NCBI RefSeq assembly: GCF_910594985.1
Contig: NZ_CAJVCE010000007.1
Span: 186,001-250,000, forward strand
Direction: 5' to 3'
Source: Paenibacillus allorhizosphaerae
Lineage (GTDB): Bacteria > Bacillota > Bacilli > Paenibacillales > NBRC-103111
Length of the DNA: 64,000 nucleotides
Positions 52,270 to 59,487 of the stretch are shown in pieces (position 1 is the stretch's first letter; each line of letters begins with the position of its first letter). A program made the position numbers and the translations under genes. Under the pieces are notes generated by a model that worked only from the letters and a program-made list of their open reading frames with translations, was not told where the DNA came from and ran no database searches.

Positions 52270-53142
52270 ATGACTATTCGAAAAAGCATGCGGACGTTAA
52301 AGGGGAAATCGTATTTCGAGCCTGATTTTCCGGTGTATGTCAATCGCGCCGTCGAATCGTTCTCGCTGCTCGAGCACGGCCACGATTTTATGGAGCTATG
52401 CTACGTGGCCGAAGGCGGCGGTTATCAATACATCGGCGAGCAGACGCTGCCCGTGAAGCAAGGCGACTGGTTTTTTATACCGGTAGGGGTATCACATGTA
52501 TTTCGCCCTGCGCATGCCGATACCCGCAGCCGGCTGATCGTATACAACTGCATATTCTCGCCGGAGATGCTTGACCGAATTACCGAGAGCCAGGCGTGTC
52601 TTTTGCCGGAGGAAGAACTGTCCGTGTTTCGCCTTCTCCGTCAAGAAATGCGCTGGCTTCGGGCCAAAGAGCAGAGCAACGAGATTCACACGCTGATGAG
52701 CCGGCTTCATCTGGAGTATACGCTTCACAAGGAAGCGCGCCGCACCATGATCGTGAGCTGTTTGACCCAACTGATCGTCGCGTTTGCAAGATCGGTTTAT
52801 TCGGAAGAGACGGCAGCGGCGGACAAAGGGGAGACGAGATTCGACGAAGTGCTGCTGTGGATTGAACATAACTCGGAGGCTCCGCCCCTTCTGGAAGAAG
52901 CCGCCGCCCGGCTCAACGTTGGCAAGCGGCATTTTCAACGGCTTTTCGTGAAAGCGACCGGACAAACATACTCCGATTACATTCAGACGATCCGGGTACA
53001 CCGGTGCTGCGAGCTGCTGCGGACGACCGATTGGAAGGTGTACGCGGTTGCCGAACGGGCAGGATTCAAAGATATGAAGCACTTCTACGCGCTTTTCAAA
53101 AGGAAGACGGGAATGACTCCCGGCGAGTTCAGGCAAAGCTGA
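52270..53142 (+). CDS. AraC-family regulator next to the rhamnosidase
   Basis: 290 residues: RhaR/RhaS-like cupin sensor (HGHDFMELCYVAEGGGYQYI, ~residues 37-56, then VKQGDWFFIPVGVSHVFRP) and C-terminal HTH (PLLEEAAARLNVGKRHFQRL, then AGFKDMKHFYALFKRKTGMT). ATG 52270 was chosen; AAGGAG is 10 bases upstream and earlier codons are non-family. Divergent from the GH78 gene by 113 bases, so probably a rhamnose-type activator of it. Confidence 0.87.
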   Translation: MTIRKSMRTLKGKSYFEPDFPVYVNRAVESFSLLEHGHDFMELCYVAEGGGYQYIGEQTLPVKQGDWFFIPVGVSHVFRPAHADTRSRLIVYNCIFSPEMLDRITESQACLLPEEELSVFRLLRQEMRWLRAKEQSNEIHTLMSRLHLEYTLHKEARRTMIVSCLTQLIVAFARSVYSEETAAADKGETRFDEVLLWIEHNSEAPPLLEEAAARLNVGKRHFQRLFVKATGQTYSDYIQTIRVHRCCELLRTTDWKVYAVAERAGFKDMKHFYALFKRKTGMTPGEFRQS

Positions 53143-53216
53143 TCCGGCTATGACGCGTACTCCCTCTATCCTACTCATGCTGCAAGGTAGAGCCCATCGC
53201 GAAAGTCAAATAAGCC

Positions 53217-53245
53217 TTGATCCGTCATCGCGAACGACCTACAAT
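53217..53245 (+). promoter_or_regulatory. Sigma-A promoter of the TIM-barrel protein gene
   Basis: -35 TTGATC (53217-53222), 17-base spacer, -10 TACAAT (53240-53245), giving a 5' leader of ~155 bases. Confidence 0.6.
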
Positions 53246-53251
53246 GATAGG

Positions 53252-53408
53252 CGCTGGCCGAACCGGGTTCGGAATGAATTTGGTCGCTGGGATTCCAATC
53301 CATAAATTTGAACAATTGCGGGTGCCCCACTCATTTCCTGATTTTACCTCGAAGCCTTTAGGTGGGCGTATTTCGTCCGATCAAGTCTAAGACAGAAGGA
53401 GAAAATCA
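53252..53408 (+). promoter_or_regulatory. Long 5' leader with potential structure
   Basis: The leader contains CCGAACCGGGTTCGG (perfect hairpin arms) and distal GCCCCAC/GTGGGC pairing that frames an open segment before the ribosome site. This could be a regulatory RNA or just a long leader. No known riboswitch signature was recognised. Confidence 0.35.
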
Positions 53409-54341
53409 GTGAAGAAGAAACAATCGGCAAAAAGGCTCAGACGTCTTGGAACGATGGTACTTGGGCTCGTCATCGCCGGACAAACGTTGGCATGCTCGCC
53501 GCTTTCCGGAGCAGGCGGTTCTATCGCCAAAGCGGCCGCGCCGGAGCAGCAGGCAGTCGTCAGCACCTGGATGTGGAATCCGTACTTGATCACAGACAAG
53601 GACAATACGTTGCGGCAGTTGGCGGAGAAAGGCGTGAATCGTCTGTATTTGTTTATCGACCCGGATTTCTCGGCAACGTATTACAAGGAGTTCATCCGCG
53701 CGGCGCATGCGGGCGGCATCAAGGTACATGCAATGAGCGGTGCGCCCGATTGGGTGCTTCCCGAACACAACTACAAAATGTACAAATTCATTTATTGGGT
53801 GAAACAGTACAACGCCGGCGCCCAAGCGGAAGAACAGTTCGACGGTATCCATCTGGATGTGGAACCGTACGTGATGCCGCAGTGGAAGCAGCAGTCGGAC
53901 GCAATTATCGGCCTGTGGACCGATACCGTGAGCGGATTTGTACAGGAAGTGAAGAGCGACACCGATTTGACCGTCGGCATCGATATGCCGGTTTGGATTG
54001 ATTCCTACCGCGTTCGCGACGGTTACGGCGGCATGACGACACTTTCGGACCGTCTCATTCGCATGGTGGAGCAGGTGACGCTCATGGCTTACATTGATAA
54101 TGCCAAAGACATTATCGATTCGGTCAAGAACGAACTGGCCGAAGCGGATCTGGCTGGCGTTCCTGCGTTGATCGCGGTGGATACCGTTGACAGCGGAGAA
54201 CCGGGCGGCAGCTTCTATACGAAGGGTTACGTTTCCATGAACGCAGAGCTCGGCAAAATAAATGAAGCTCTCGGAAGTCATGCCTCCTATAAAGGAACAG
54301 CCGTTCACGAATGGGATAGTTGGCTGAGGCTCGGGAATTAG
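53409..54341 (+). CDS. Secreted TIM-barrel-like protein of unknown function
   Basis: 310 residues. A basic start and hydrophobic segment followed by LACSPLSG (Cys ~29) suggest a signal peptide, possibly a lipoprotein. The body has alternating strands and helices with WMWNPYLITDKDNTLRQLAE (~residues 54-73), GVNRLYLFIDPDF, GIKVHAMSGAPDW, FDGIHLDVEPYVMPQW (Asp/Glu, ~153-168), and VTLMAYIDNA, a GH18- or GH-A-like barrel pattern in which DVE would be the acid pair. No family assigned. GTG start; AAGGAG is 8 bases upstream. It lies at the edge of the carbohydrate region. Confidence 0.7.
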   Translation: MKKKQSAKRLRRLGTMVLGLVIAGQTLACSPLSGAGGSIAKAAAPEQQAVVSTWMWNPYLITDKDNTLRQLAEKGVNRLYLFIDPDFSATYYKEFIRAAHAGGIKVHAMSGAPDWVLPEHNYKMYKFIYWVKQYNAGAQAEEQFDGIHLDVEPYVMPQWKQQSDAIIGLWTDTVSGFVQEVKSDTDLTVGIDMPVWIDSYRVRDGYGGMTTLSDRLIRMVEQVTLMAYIDNAKDIIDSVKNELAEADLAGVPALIAVDTVDSGEPGGSFYTKGYVSMNAELGKINEALGSHASYKGTAVHEWDSWLRLGN

Positions 54342-54682
54342 CGTTTCATCCGCCAGCGGGTTGCAGTGGACCCTGAGCATAAGCGGTACGGAGACGACGG
54401 TTAATTCCCAGGTTTATAGCAAAAAAAGATTGGCGGGATTCTCACAAAAGACGCTCCCGCCAATCCTCAGCAGCCCATAACCTGTACTCACTGGAGTCCG
54501 CCACGAAGCTTTACTTTGGATATGAAGTTATCACGTTTCCCAATGTAGCGTATATTGGTTCAATTGCGGATCCTATTAGCGCAGTTCCAACCGGCCGGGT
54601 GGGCATTCTCTTGATGAATAAGATAAAAGCTCCTCCGGAACCGCATTCGGCAGCTCGTCGATGTCGCCCCCATATGCACATG
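54342..54682. other. Intergenic region after the TIM-barrel gene
   Basis: About 340 bases with one strong hairpin (54421-54465). An open frame at 54560-54997 on the minus strand overlaps the terminator and the small gene at 54724 and does not look coding. Nothing else was recognised. Confidence 0.4.
54421..54465 (-). terminator. Hairpin with minus-strand U-run
   Basis: GATTGGCGGGA (54428-54438) pairs perfectly with TCCCGCCAATC (54455-54465); A7 at 54421-54427 gives U7 on the minus strand. It could also act weakly on the plus strand after the TIM-barrel gene. Confidence 0.65.
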
Positions 54683-54722
54683 AAAAAGGCACAGCTCCGA
54701 CTGAGGAACGCTGCGCCTTTTT
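54683..54722 (-). terminator. Terminator of the 59-residue gene
   Basis: GGCACAGCTCC pairs with GGAACGCTGCGCC (two small bulges) with flanking A5 and T5, starting 1 base after the stop. Confidence 0.7.
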
Positions 54723-54723
54723 G

Positions 54724-54903
54724 CTAATTTGCTGATATTTGATGATATCGGTTGTCCAGTTGATTGATTTGGGATGTCAGCCGTCTCAGCGACGAATTGA
54801 TTTCTTTGAATGATTCTCCGATTGCCGTAATTTCCCGGCCCGCGTGACTCATCTCCTGCAGCAGCCGGTCGATATCCGACTTGGTAATGGTAGCCGCTTT
54901 CAA
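54724..54903 (-). CDS. 59-residue helical small protein
   Basis: TTG 54903 lies 5 bases after AGGAGGGA, with a terminator right after the stop. The product reads (M)KAATITKSDIDRLLQEMSHA, then GREITAIGESFKEINSSLRR and LTSQINQLDNRY. Heptad spacing of I/L at SFKEINSSLRRLTSQINQLD suggests a coiled coil; no membrane segment or signal. I do not recognise the family. Strong initiation and own terminator make it a likely real gene although short. Confidence 0.65.
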   Translation of the reverse strand: MKAATITKSDIDRLLQEMSHAGREITAIGESFKEINSSLRRLTSQINQLDNRYHQISAN

Positions 54904-55034
54904 TTGAATCCCTCCTAATTGCTAACATAAGTTTAACGAATCGTTGCTGATTCGAATTTTTCTTTCGCCTACTATACTGTTCGCAGACCGACTGCATTTT
55001 GGGAGGGAAGCACTAACATTTGTTTGCCTCTCCA

Positions 55035-55973
55035 TTAGGGAACAATATAAAAATGCTTTCCAGCCGCGCTGGAACTGGACACGACATGACGATCCCCGCT
55101 GCCTGGCGGGTTCGAAGAACGCGTTACCATGCCTTGCACGAACAGGTGATAATAAGAAGGCAGCTCCAGTTCTTCTCCCGGGGACAGCTTCGTCATGTCT
55201 GCTCCGCGAACGAGATATGACGGATCCTGCGGAGCTTTAAATTTCCCGTAATAAATGCCGGGAGGAACGACGACCGTGAAATAATCGAATACTCCTTCGG
55301 GCAGCATGTCTTGCATGCGGAGACGGTCCAGCTGAGTAAAGAGCGTTATCACCGGCAACAAGCTGTTAGGAAACGGAGGCGGCTGCCGGTTCATCGGCTT
55401 ACCTGGCTCCTTCGGGTATTCTTCCGTATACCGGATTTGATACTGCCGCGAATCCGGGCGAAGACTGACAAAGTAACCTGTGGTCTTTGAACCCGTCATT
55501 GTCATGCGCAATTCACGCAAAGCGCCGTCCGGCTCGAAACTGAATGAAAAATCGCTTACGGACAAATATTCGCGAAGCGTTCCGGCAAGCCGCCGTTGAT
55601 CTTTCTGCCAGCTCATGCGATATACGTTGTCGTTGGAAACTGGCAACTCGACCGAACGCTCCACGCGCCGCATATCCGGCAGCAGGCAATAAATGAACAT
55701 GATGGCAAACACGAGCAAACCGAGATACGCCGCTTTCCTTTTGACTGCCGCATTGACGGCCGGCCGAAAAAACATCCCGTAAACGAAAAATCCCAGCGGA
55801 ATGCCGAATTGATTGATACGAAACGTAAAAGCGCCCAATATCACATACCCGACCAGTTTGAGTCCGAGCACCGGCTCGTCGGCTTCGCGTTTGTTATGCA
55901 GCGGAATCAACAGGAGGAACGGCAGCACGCTGACGATCCACAGCACATATTTGAGCCAGGGAAATTCGTACAA
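55035..55973 (-). CDS. Membrane protein with extracellular C-terminal domain
   Basis: 312 residues: three or four helices (YVLWIVSVLPFLLLIPL, KLVGYVILGAFTF, GIPLGFFVYGMFF and AYLGLLVFAIMFIYCLL, residues ~8-120), then ~190 residues of extracellular beta-rich domain (YRMSWQKDQRRLAGTLREYL, then FVSLRPDSRQYQIRYTEEYP). No family recognised. TTG 55973 was chosen because GGAGG is 7 bases upstream, while an ATG two codons earlier abuts the ribosome site. No neighbours on this strand. Confidence 0.65.
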   Translation of the reverse strand: MYEFPWLKYVLWIVSVLPFLLLIPLHNKREADEPVLGLKLVGYVILGAFTFRINQFGIPLGFFVYGMFFRPAVNAAVKRKAAYLGLLVFAIMFIYCLLPDMRRVERSVELPVSNDNVYRMSWQKDQRRLAGTLREYLSVSDFSFSFEPDGALRELRMTMTGSKTTGYFVSLRPDSRQYQIRYTEEYPKEPGKPMNRQPPPFPNSLLPVITLFTQLDRLRMQDMLPEGVFDYFTVVVPPGIYYGKFKAPQDPSYLVRGADMTKLSPGEELELPSYYHLFVQGMVTRSSNPPGSGDRHVVSSSSAAGKHFYIVP

Positions 55974-56076
55974 AAGCATTCCTCCATTCCTCGAAACCAT
56001 CCAATATTGCTTGCCGATCATTAAACGAAGCGGCACGGCCAAATGTTTCAAAGCCGCTGCGTTTTATAAGACAAAT

Positions 56077-56099
56077 AAAAAAAGCTCCCGCGGGGGAGC
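56077..56099 (-). terminator. Small terminator hairpin upstream of sda
   Basis: GCTCCCG (56084-56090) pairs with CGGGGGAGC (56091-56099) with a minus-strand U-run (A's 56077-56083). It may end readthrough from the thioredoxin unit, antisense to sda. Confidence 0.5.
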
Positions 56100-56199
56100 A
56101 TCGCAAAAAAGCACAAGCCTTCGTAAAAAAAGACATGTTTATCATCAAGGAACAACTGTAAGATAGTGGATATCCATTTTGCGTAGGCAGGAGAATCGT

Positions 56200-56385
56200 A
56201 TGCATCGTTTAACCGAGCAGCAGTTATTGCACATTATTCGTCAAGCGGACGCCATCCCGTTCGAGAAGGAATTTGTCGATTTGTTGCGTCAAGAGTTAAG
56301 CCGCAGAAGCATGAAGCAAACTTCATCCGTTGCAAGCCAGCCCGGAGAAAAGCCTTTCGTCCTCATGGGTTCAAAGTCAAATTAA
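56200..56385 (+). CDS. sda: Sporulation histidine kinase inhibitor Sda
   Basis: 61 residues. HRLTEQQLLHIIRQADAIPF, then EFVDLLRQELSRRSM, is the helical hairpin of Sda, which binds sporulation kinase KinA and blocks phosphorelay entry when replication is disturbed. The C-terminal ~20 residues (ASQPGEKPFVLMG) are an extra tail beyond the 46-residue B. subtilis form. AGGAG lies 6 bases before ATG 56200. A 7-of-9 DnaA box-like word (AGTGGATAT, 56165-56173) precedes it; sda is DnaA-linked in B. subtilis. Supports a sporulating host. Confidence 0.85.
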   Translation: MHRLTEQQLLHIIRQADAIPFEKEFVDLLRQELSRRSMKQTSSVASQPGEKPFVLMGSKSN

Positions 56386-56393
56386 GATTGAAG

Positions 56394-56723
56394 CTATTCA
56401 TTCGTCAAATATTTGGCGATGACGCTCTCGTATACGCTTTTCGGACGCAGTCCGACCAGCTTCTCCACCGGTTCTCCATCGTGAAACAAAATCACGGTCG
56501 GCATGGACATCACGCCGTAGTCGGATGCGGTTCTCGGGGAGTCGTCGCAATCGATTTTGGCGATGGACATTCGATCGCCCATTGTCGCTTCCAGTTCCTC
56601 CAAAATAGGCAGCAGCACTCTGCACGGCGGACAATGGACGGACCCGAAGTCAATGAGCGTTACCCCCTGCTTGCGAATTCCATCGCGAAATGTATTGTCA
56701 TCCAGTAACAACATACGAACCAT
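56394..56723 (-). CDS. Thioredoxin-like protein with CPPC active site
   Basis: 109 residues, thioredoxin fold: TLIDFGSVHCPPCRVLLPIL (~residues 22-41) with CPPC in place of CGPC, and MSMPTVILFHDGE with the cis-Pro (~72-84). CPPC raises the redox potential toward disulfide isomerase or reductase roles in other enzymes. It overlaps the upstream MerR gene by 26 bases, so the two are co-translated and a redox-linked regulator is likely. Confidence 0.88.
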   Translation of the reverse strand: MVRMLLLDDNTFRDGIRKQGVTLIDFGSVHCPPCRVLLPILEELEATMGDRMSIAKIDCDDSPRTASDYGVMSMPTVILFHDGEPVEKLVGLRPKSVYESVIAKYLTNE

Positions 56724-57090
56724 CCCTTTCCTTGTGTGCTTGCTGTTCGTGCATGATGGATTGAATCCGTTCTTCCAGATTCGACTGAATGTGCTGGAGC
56801 AGCCGGATTTGCCCGTTGATTTCTTCCAGCTTTTGCCGATAGACAGGAAGCACTTCCTGACAAAACGCTTCCTTGTTTTTGATAACGCAGTGCAGGAATC
56901 CGGCGATTTGCTCGGTCGATAAACCGAGGCTCAAGTAAAATTGAATGGTGCGCACCTGCTCTACCGCGAGCGGGGAATAATTCCGGTACCCGTTATCGTG
57001 GCGGGAAGGTACGAGCAAGTTCTGCTCTTCGTAATAGCGCAGCGAGCGGATGCTGACCCCTGTTCGTTTCGAGAGCTCCCCGATTTTCAT
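56698..57090 (-). CDS. MerR-family regulator coupled to thioredoxin
   Basis: 130 residues: MKIGELSKRTGVSIRSLRYY (winged HTH, residues 1-20), then NGYRNYSPLAVEQVRTIQFY and a C-terminal coiled-coil dimer helix (EEINGQIRLLQHIQSNLEER). Two Cys (~68 and ~77) are spaced nine apart, not a metal-binding MerR pattern, but could sense thiol state. It precedes and overlaps the CPPC thioredoxin gene, which it probably controls. Confidence 0.87.
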   Translation of the reverse strand: MKIGELSKRTGVSIRSLRYYEEQNLLVPSRHDNGYRNYSPLAVEQVRTIQFYLSLGLSTEQIAGFLHCVIKNKEAFCQEVLPVYRQKLEEINGQIRLLQHIQSNLEERIQSIMHEQQAHKERDGSYVVTG

Positions 57091-57163
57091 ATGCGTACGT
57101 CTCCTTCCGTTAGCGGCTGTTCATTCATTATAAACCATAACATTGATGTGAGAGTCAAGAAAT

Positions 57164-57205
57164 AAAAAAAGACCGGTTCGCGGCCGAAAACCGGCGAACT
57201 GGCCT
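57164..57205 (-). terminator. Terminator of the HAD gene
   Basis: CGGTTCGC and GCGAACTG arms with minus-strand U-run from A's at 57164-57170; one mismatch in the stem. Confidence 0.6.
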
Positions 57206-57223
57206 CTTTCATGTCGTCTACGC

Positions 57224-57961
57224 TTAAATATGCGCTTCAATAATGCGAGCTACGCCGTCTTCCACATTCGTCAGGGCAATGACATCCGCTATCGCCTTCA
57301 CCGTGTCCTGGGCGTTCCCCATCGCCACTCCCAAGCCGGCTGCTTTGATCATCGGCACATCGTTCAGACTGTCGCCGATCGCGATCACTTCGGACATTTG
57401 AATGCCGAGGATGCGGCATACTTCCTGCAAGCCGCTCGCTTTGCTGATGCCCGGTGCGTTCAGTTCGATATTTGTGACGTCGGAGTTGCTGATTTCGAAG
57501 GCATTCCACGTCTCCAGTTCGCTGCGGATTTCTTTCAGCAGGTCGATATTTTTGCTGCTGATGCCAAGCTGCAGCCAGCGAAGCGAATGAACGTCATCCG
57601 GCAAATTCGTTTTGTTGACGCGACCTTCCACCGTATGCGACCAAAAGTTGACCTGTTCGGCATAGGCCGGAATCACTTCGGTCAATAGGCGCGAGACGAG
57701 ATTCGAATCGATCACATGTCTGGCATGAAGCTTGTCCGGCAAGCTCCACACTTCGCTGCCGTTATTGATTACGAGAGGGGTCTCGAGCTGCAAATCCTGC
57801 GCATAGACGGACGCATCCGAGATCGGCCTGCCGGTTGCCAGCGTCACACGAACCCCCGCCTCGATGGCGCGCCCAATCCATAGCCGATTTTGTTCCGAGA
57901 TTTGCTTTTTGGGGTTGAGCAGCGTTCCATCCATGTCCAGCGCAATCAATTTATAAGTCAC
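57224..57961 (-). CDS. Cof-type HAD-superfamily phosphatase
   Basis: 245 residues: motif I LIALDMDGTLLN (~residues 5-15), motif II VTLATGRPISDA, motif III Lys near ISKASGLQEV and motif IV VIAIGDSLNDVPMIKAAG (~193-210), with the Cof cap domain between. It hydrolyses sugar or cofactor phosphates (YwpJ/YkrA-like). GTG 57961 follows GGAGGA by 6 bases. Monocistronic, with a terminator after the stop. Confidence 0.92.
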   Translation of the reverse strand: MTYKLIALDMDGTLLNPKKQISEQNRLWIGRAIEAGVRVTLATGRPISDASVYAQDLQLETPLVINNGSEVWSLPDKLHARHVIDSNLVSRLLTEVIPAYAEQVNFWSHTVEGRVNKTNLPDDVHSLRWLQLGISSKNIDLLKEIRSELETWNAFEISNSDVTNIELNAPGISKASGLQEVCRILGIQMSEVIAIGDSLNDVPMIKAAGLGVAMGNAQDTVKAIADVIALTNVEDGVARIIEAHI

Positions 57962-58170
57962 GTTTGTTCCTCCGTTCCGATCCGCATCGGTTTTTTCTGT
58001 ATAATTATCGTCGAAGAAGGGGACTCCTCCCGCTTCCTGCTCTTACATATTGACAAAACAAGACATATCAGTCAATTGTTTTCTTCGTCATACGAACAAC
58101 TTTTTTGGGGAATAATCACAACAATACCCATTCCTTGTTTTTGAAACGTCTACAAATGAGGTGTTCGCCG

Positions 58171-58428
58171 GTGACTTATATTTGCGAAGTATGCAATGGA
58201 TTGGAATCGTTGTCGAGCAGCTGTCCCACATGTCTTCAACCCGCCGATGATCAAGGAAAACTAAGCGACTTTTACGGCCCATACTCTCCTTACAGACCGA
58301 TCGACGATCTGAAGGCGACAAACGGATTTGACGATGCAAGGCAGCACCTGTGCATTCATCTGGCTTACTGCCCGAACTGCTCCGCATCGTTTCCCGTCTC
58401 CGTCCATGAGCATGCGGGAATGGAATAA
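58171..58428 (+). CDS. 85-residue zinc-ribbon-like small protein
   Basis: (M)TYICEVCNGLESLSSSCPTC gives a CxxC pair followed by a second CxxC (CPTC), and AYCPNCSASFPVSVHEH a third (CPNC) with nearby His, so one or two zinc sites are likely. The middle (LSDFYGPYSPYRPI) is Tyr/Pro-rich. GTG 58171 is chosen: GAGGTG lies 7 bases before it; upstream codons are not constrained. Function unknown; cytosolic by sequence. Confidence 0.6.
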   Translation: MTYICEVCNGLESLSSSCPTCLQPADDQGKLSDFYGPYSPYRPIDDLKATNGFDDARQHLCIHLAYCPNCSASFPVSVHEHAGME

Positions 58429-58438
58429 CGTACAACGC

Positions 58439-58475
58439 AAAAAAGCGGAAATGCGCCACCTCGGCCATCTCCGCT
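58439..58475 (-). terminator. Terminator of the threonate-type operon
   Basis: AGCGGAAATG (58444-58453) pairs with CATCTCCGCT (58466-58475), with minus-strand U-run from A's at 58439-58444. Confidence 0.65.
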
Positions 58476-58488
58476 CTTGAAGTTATGA

Positions 58489-59487
58489 TCAACGCTTCGG
58501 CGCGAGTTCGATCGCTTGCCGGATCGCTTCCTTCATGCTCTGTTCGTCCGCAATCCCTTTGCCGGCAATGTCGAATGCCGTTCCGTGGTCCACGCTCGTT
58601 CGAATGATCGGAAGACCGACCGTAATATTCACGCCCGCTTCGAGCCCCAATACTTTTACCGGTCCGTGCCCCTGGTCGTGGTACATGGCCACTACAATAT
58701 CGAAATCTCCCCTTGTCGTCCGAAAAAACAAAGTGTCCGCTGGCAGCGGGCCGACCACTTTAACGCCTTCCCTCTGCGCGCGCTCTACCGCCGGAATGAC
58801 TTTCTCCTCTTCTTCGCCGTAGCCGAACAGTCCGTTCTCTCCGGCGTGGGGGTTAATGCCGCAGACGGCGATACGAGGCTGATCGTAGCCCGCCTTTTGC
58901 AGCGTTTCGTGCGCAAGCCGGATCACCTTGTATACCCGTTCCGGATTGATCATGTTCACGGCATCGATGATGCCGACATGCGTTGTCACGTGAATGACTT
59001 TCAATTTCGGCGCCGACAGCATCATGGAGTAGTCCTTCGTGCCCGTTAACTCGGCCAATATTTCCGTATGCCCCGGATATACATGCCCGCCTTTATGCAG
59101 CGCTTCTTTATTGAGCGGCGCCGTACAGATCGCATCGATTTCTCCCGAATTCGCCAGCTCGATCGCTTTTTTCAAATACATGAAAGCGGCATATCCGGCT
59201 TCCGCCGAAACTTTTCCGAAGGACAGGTCCGCAGGCAGCAGATCCAGATCCAAGCAGTCTACAACGCCGTGAGCGTACTGAGCTTCTTTCGGAGTGGAGA
59301 TCGTTCGTACGGAAAGCTTGCTCTTCAGGAGGTTACCGGCTCTTTCCAGCATCTTCGCGTCCCCGATGACAAACGGACGGCAGCTATCGTAGACGCCCCT
59401 GTCGTCCAAAGCCTTCATTATGATTTCCGGGCCGACTCCTGCGCCGTCCCCCATCGTAAGCCCTATAATCGGTCTGCTCATCGTCAT
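58489..59487 (-). CDS. pdxA2: PdxA-like dehydrogenase (probable PdxA2)
   Basis: 332 residues, full PdxA fold: RPIIGLTMGDGAGVGPEII (~residues 4-22), CTAPLNKEALHKGGHVYPGH with the metal His (~127-146), GINPHAGENGLFG and AMYHDQGHGPVKVLG (metal/substrate His, ~260-275). Family members oxidatively decarboxylate 4-phosphoerythronate-type or 4-hydroxythreonine-4-P substrates. Beside a DUF1537 kinase it is better read as PdxA2, which converts threonate- or erythronate-4-phosphate to dihydroxyacetone phosphate. Start ATG 59487 overlaps the kinase stop (ATGA), so translation is coupled. Confidence 0.88.
   Translation of the reverse strand: MTMSRPIIGLTMGDGAGVGPEIIMKALDDRGVYDSCRPFVIGDAKMLERAGNLLKSKLSVRTISTPKEAQYAHGVVDCLDLDLLPADLSFGKVSAEAGYAAFMYLKKAIELANSGEIDAICTAPLNKEALHKGGHVYPGHTEILAELTGTKDYSMMLSAPKLKVIHVTTHVGIIDAVNMINPERVYKVIRLAHETLQKAGYDQPRIAVCGINPHAGENGLFGYGEEEEKVIPAVERAQREGVKVVGPLPADTLFFRTTRGDFDIVVAMYHDQGHGPVKVLGLEAGVNITVGLPIIRTSVDHGTAFDIAGKGIADEQSMKEAIRQAIELAPKR

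Noticed and set aside
54560..54997. Minus-strand frame of 145 residues
   Set aside because: It overlaps the better-supported 59-residue gene in another frame, runs through a terminator and starts without a ribosome site.
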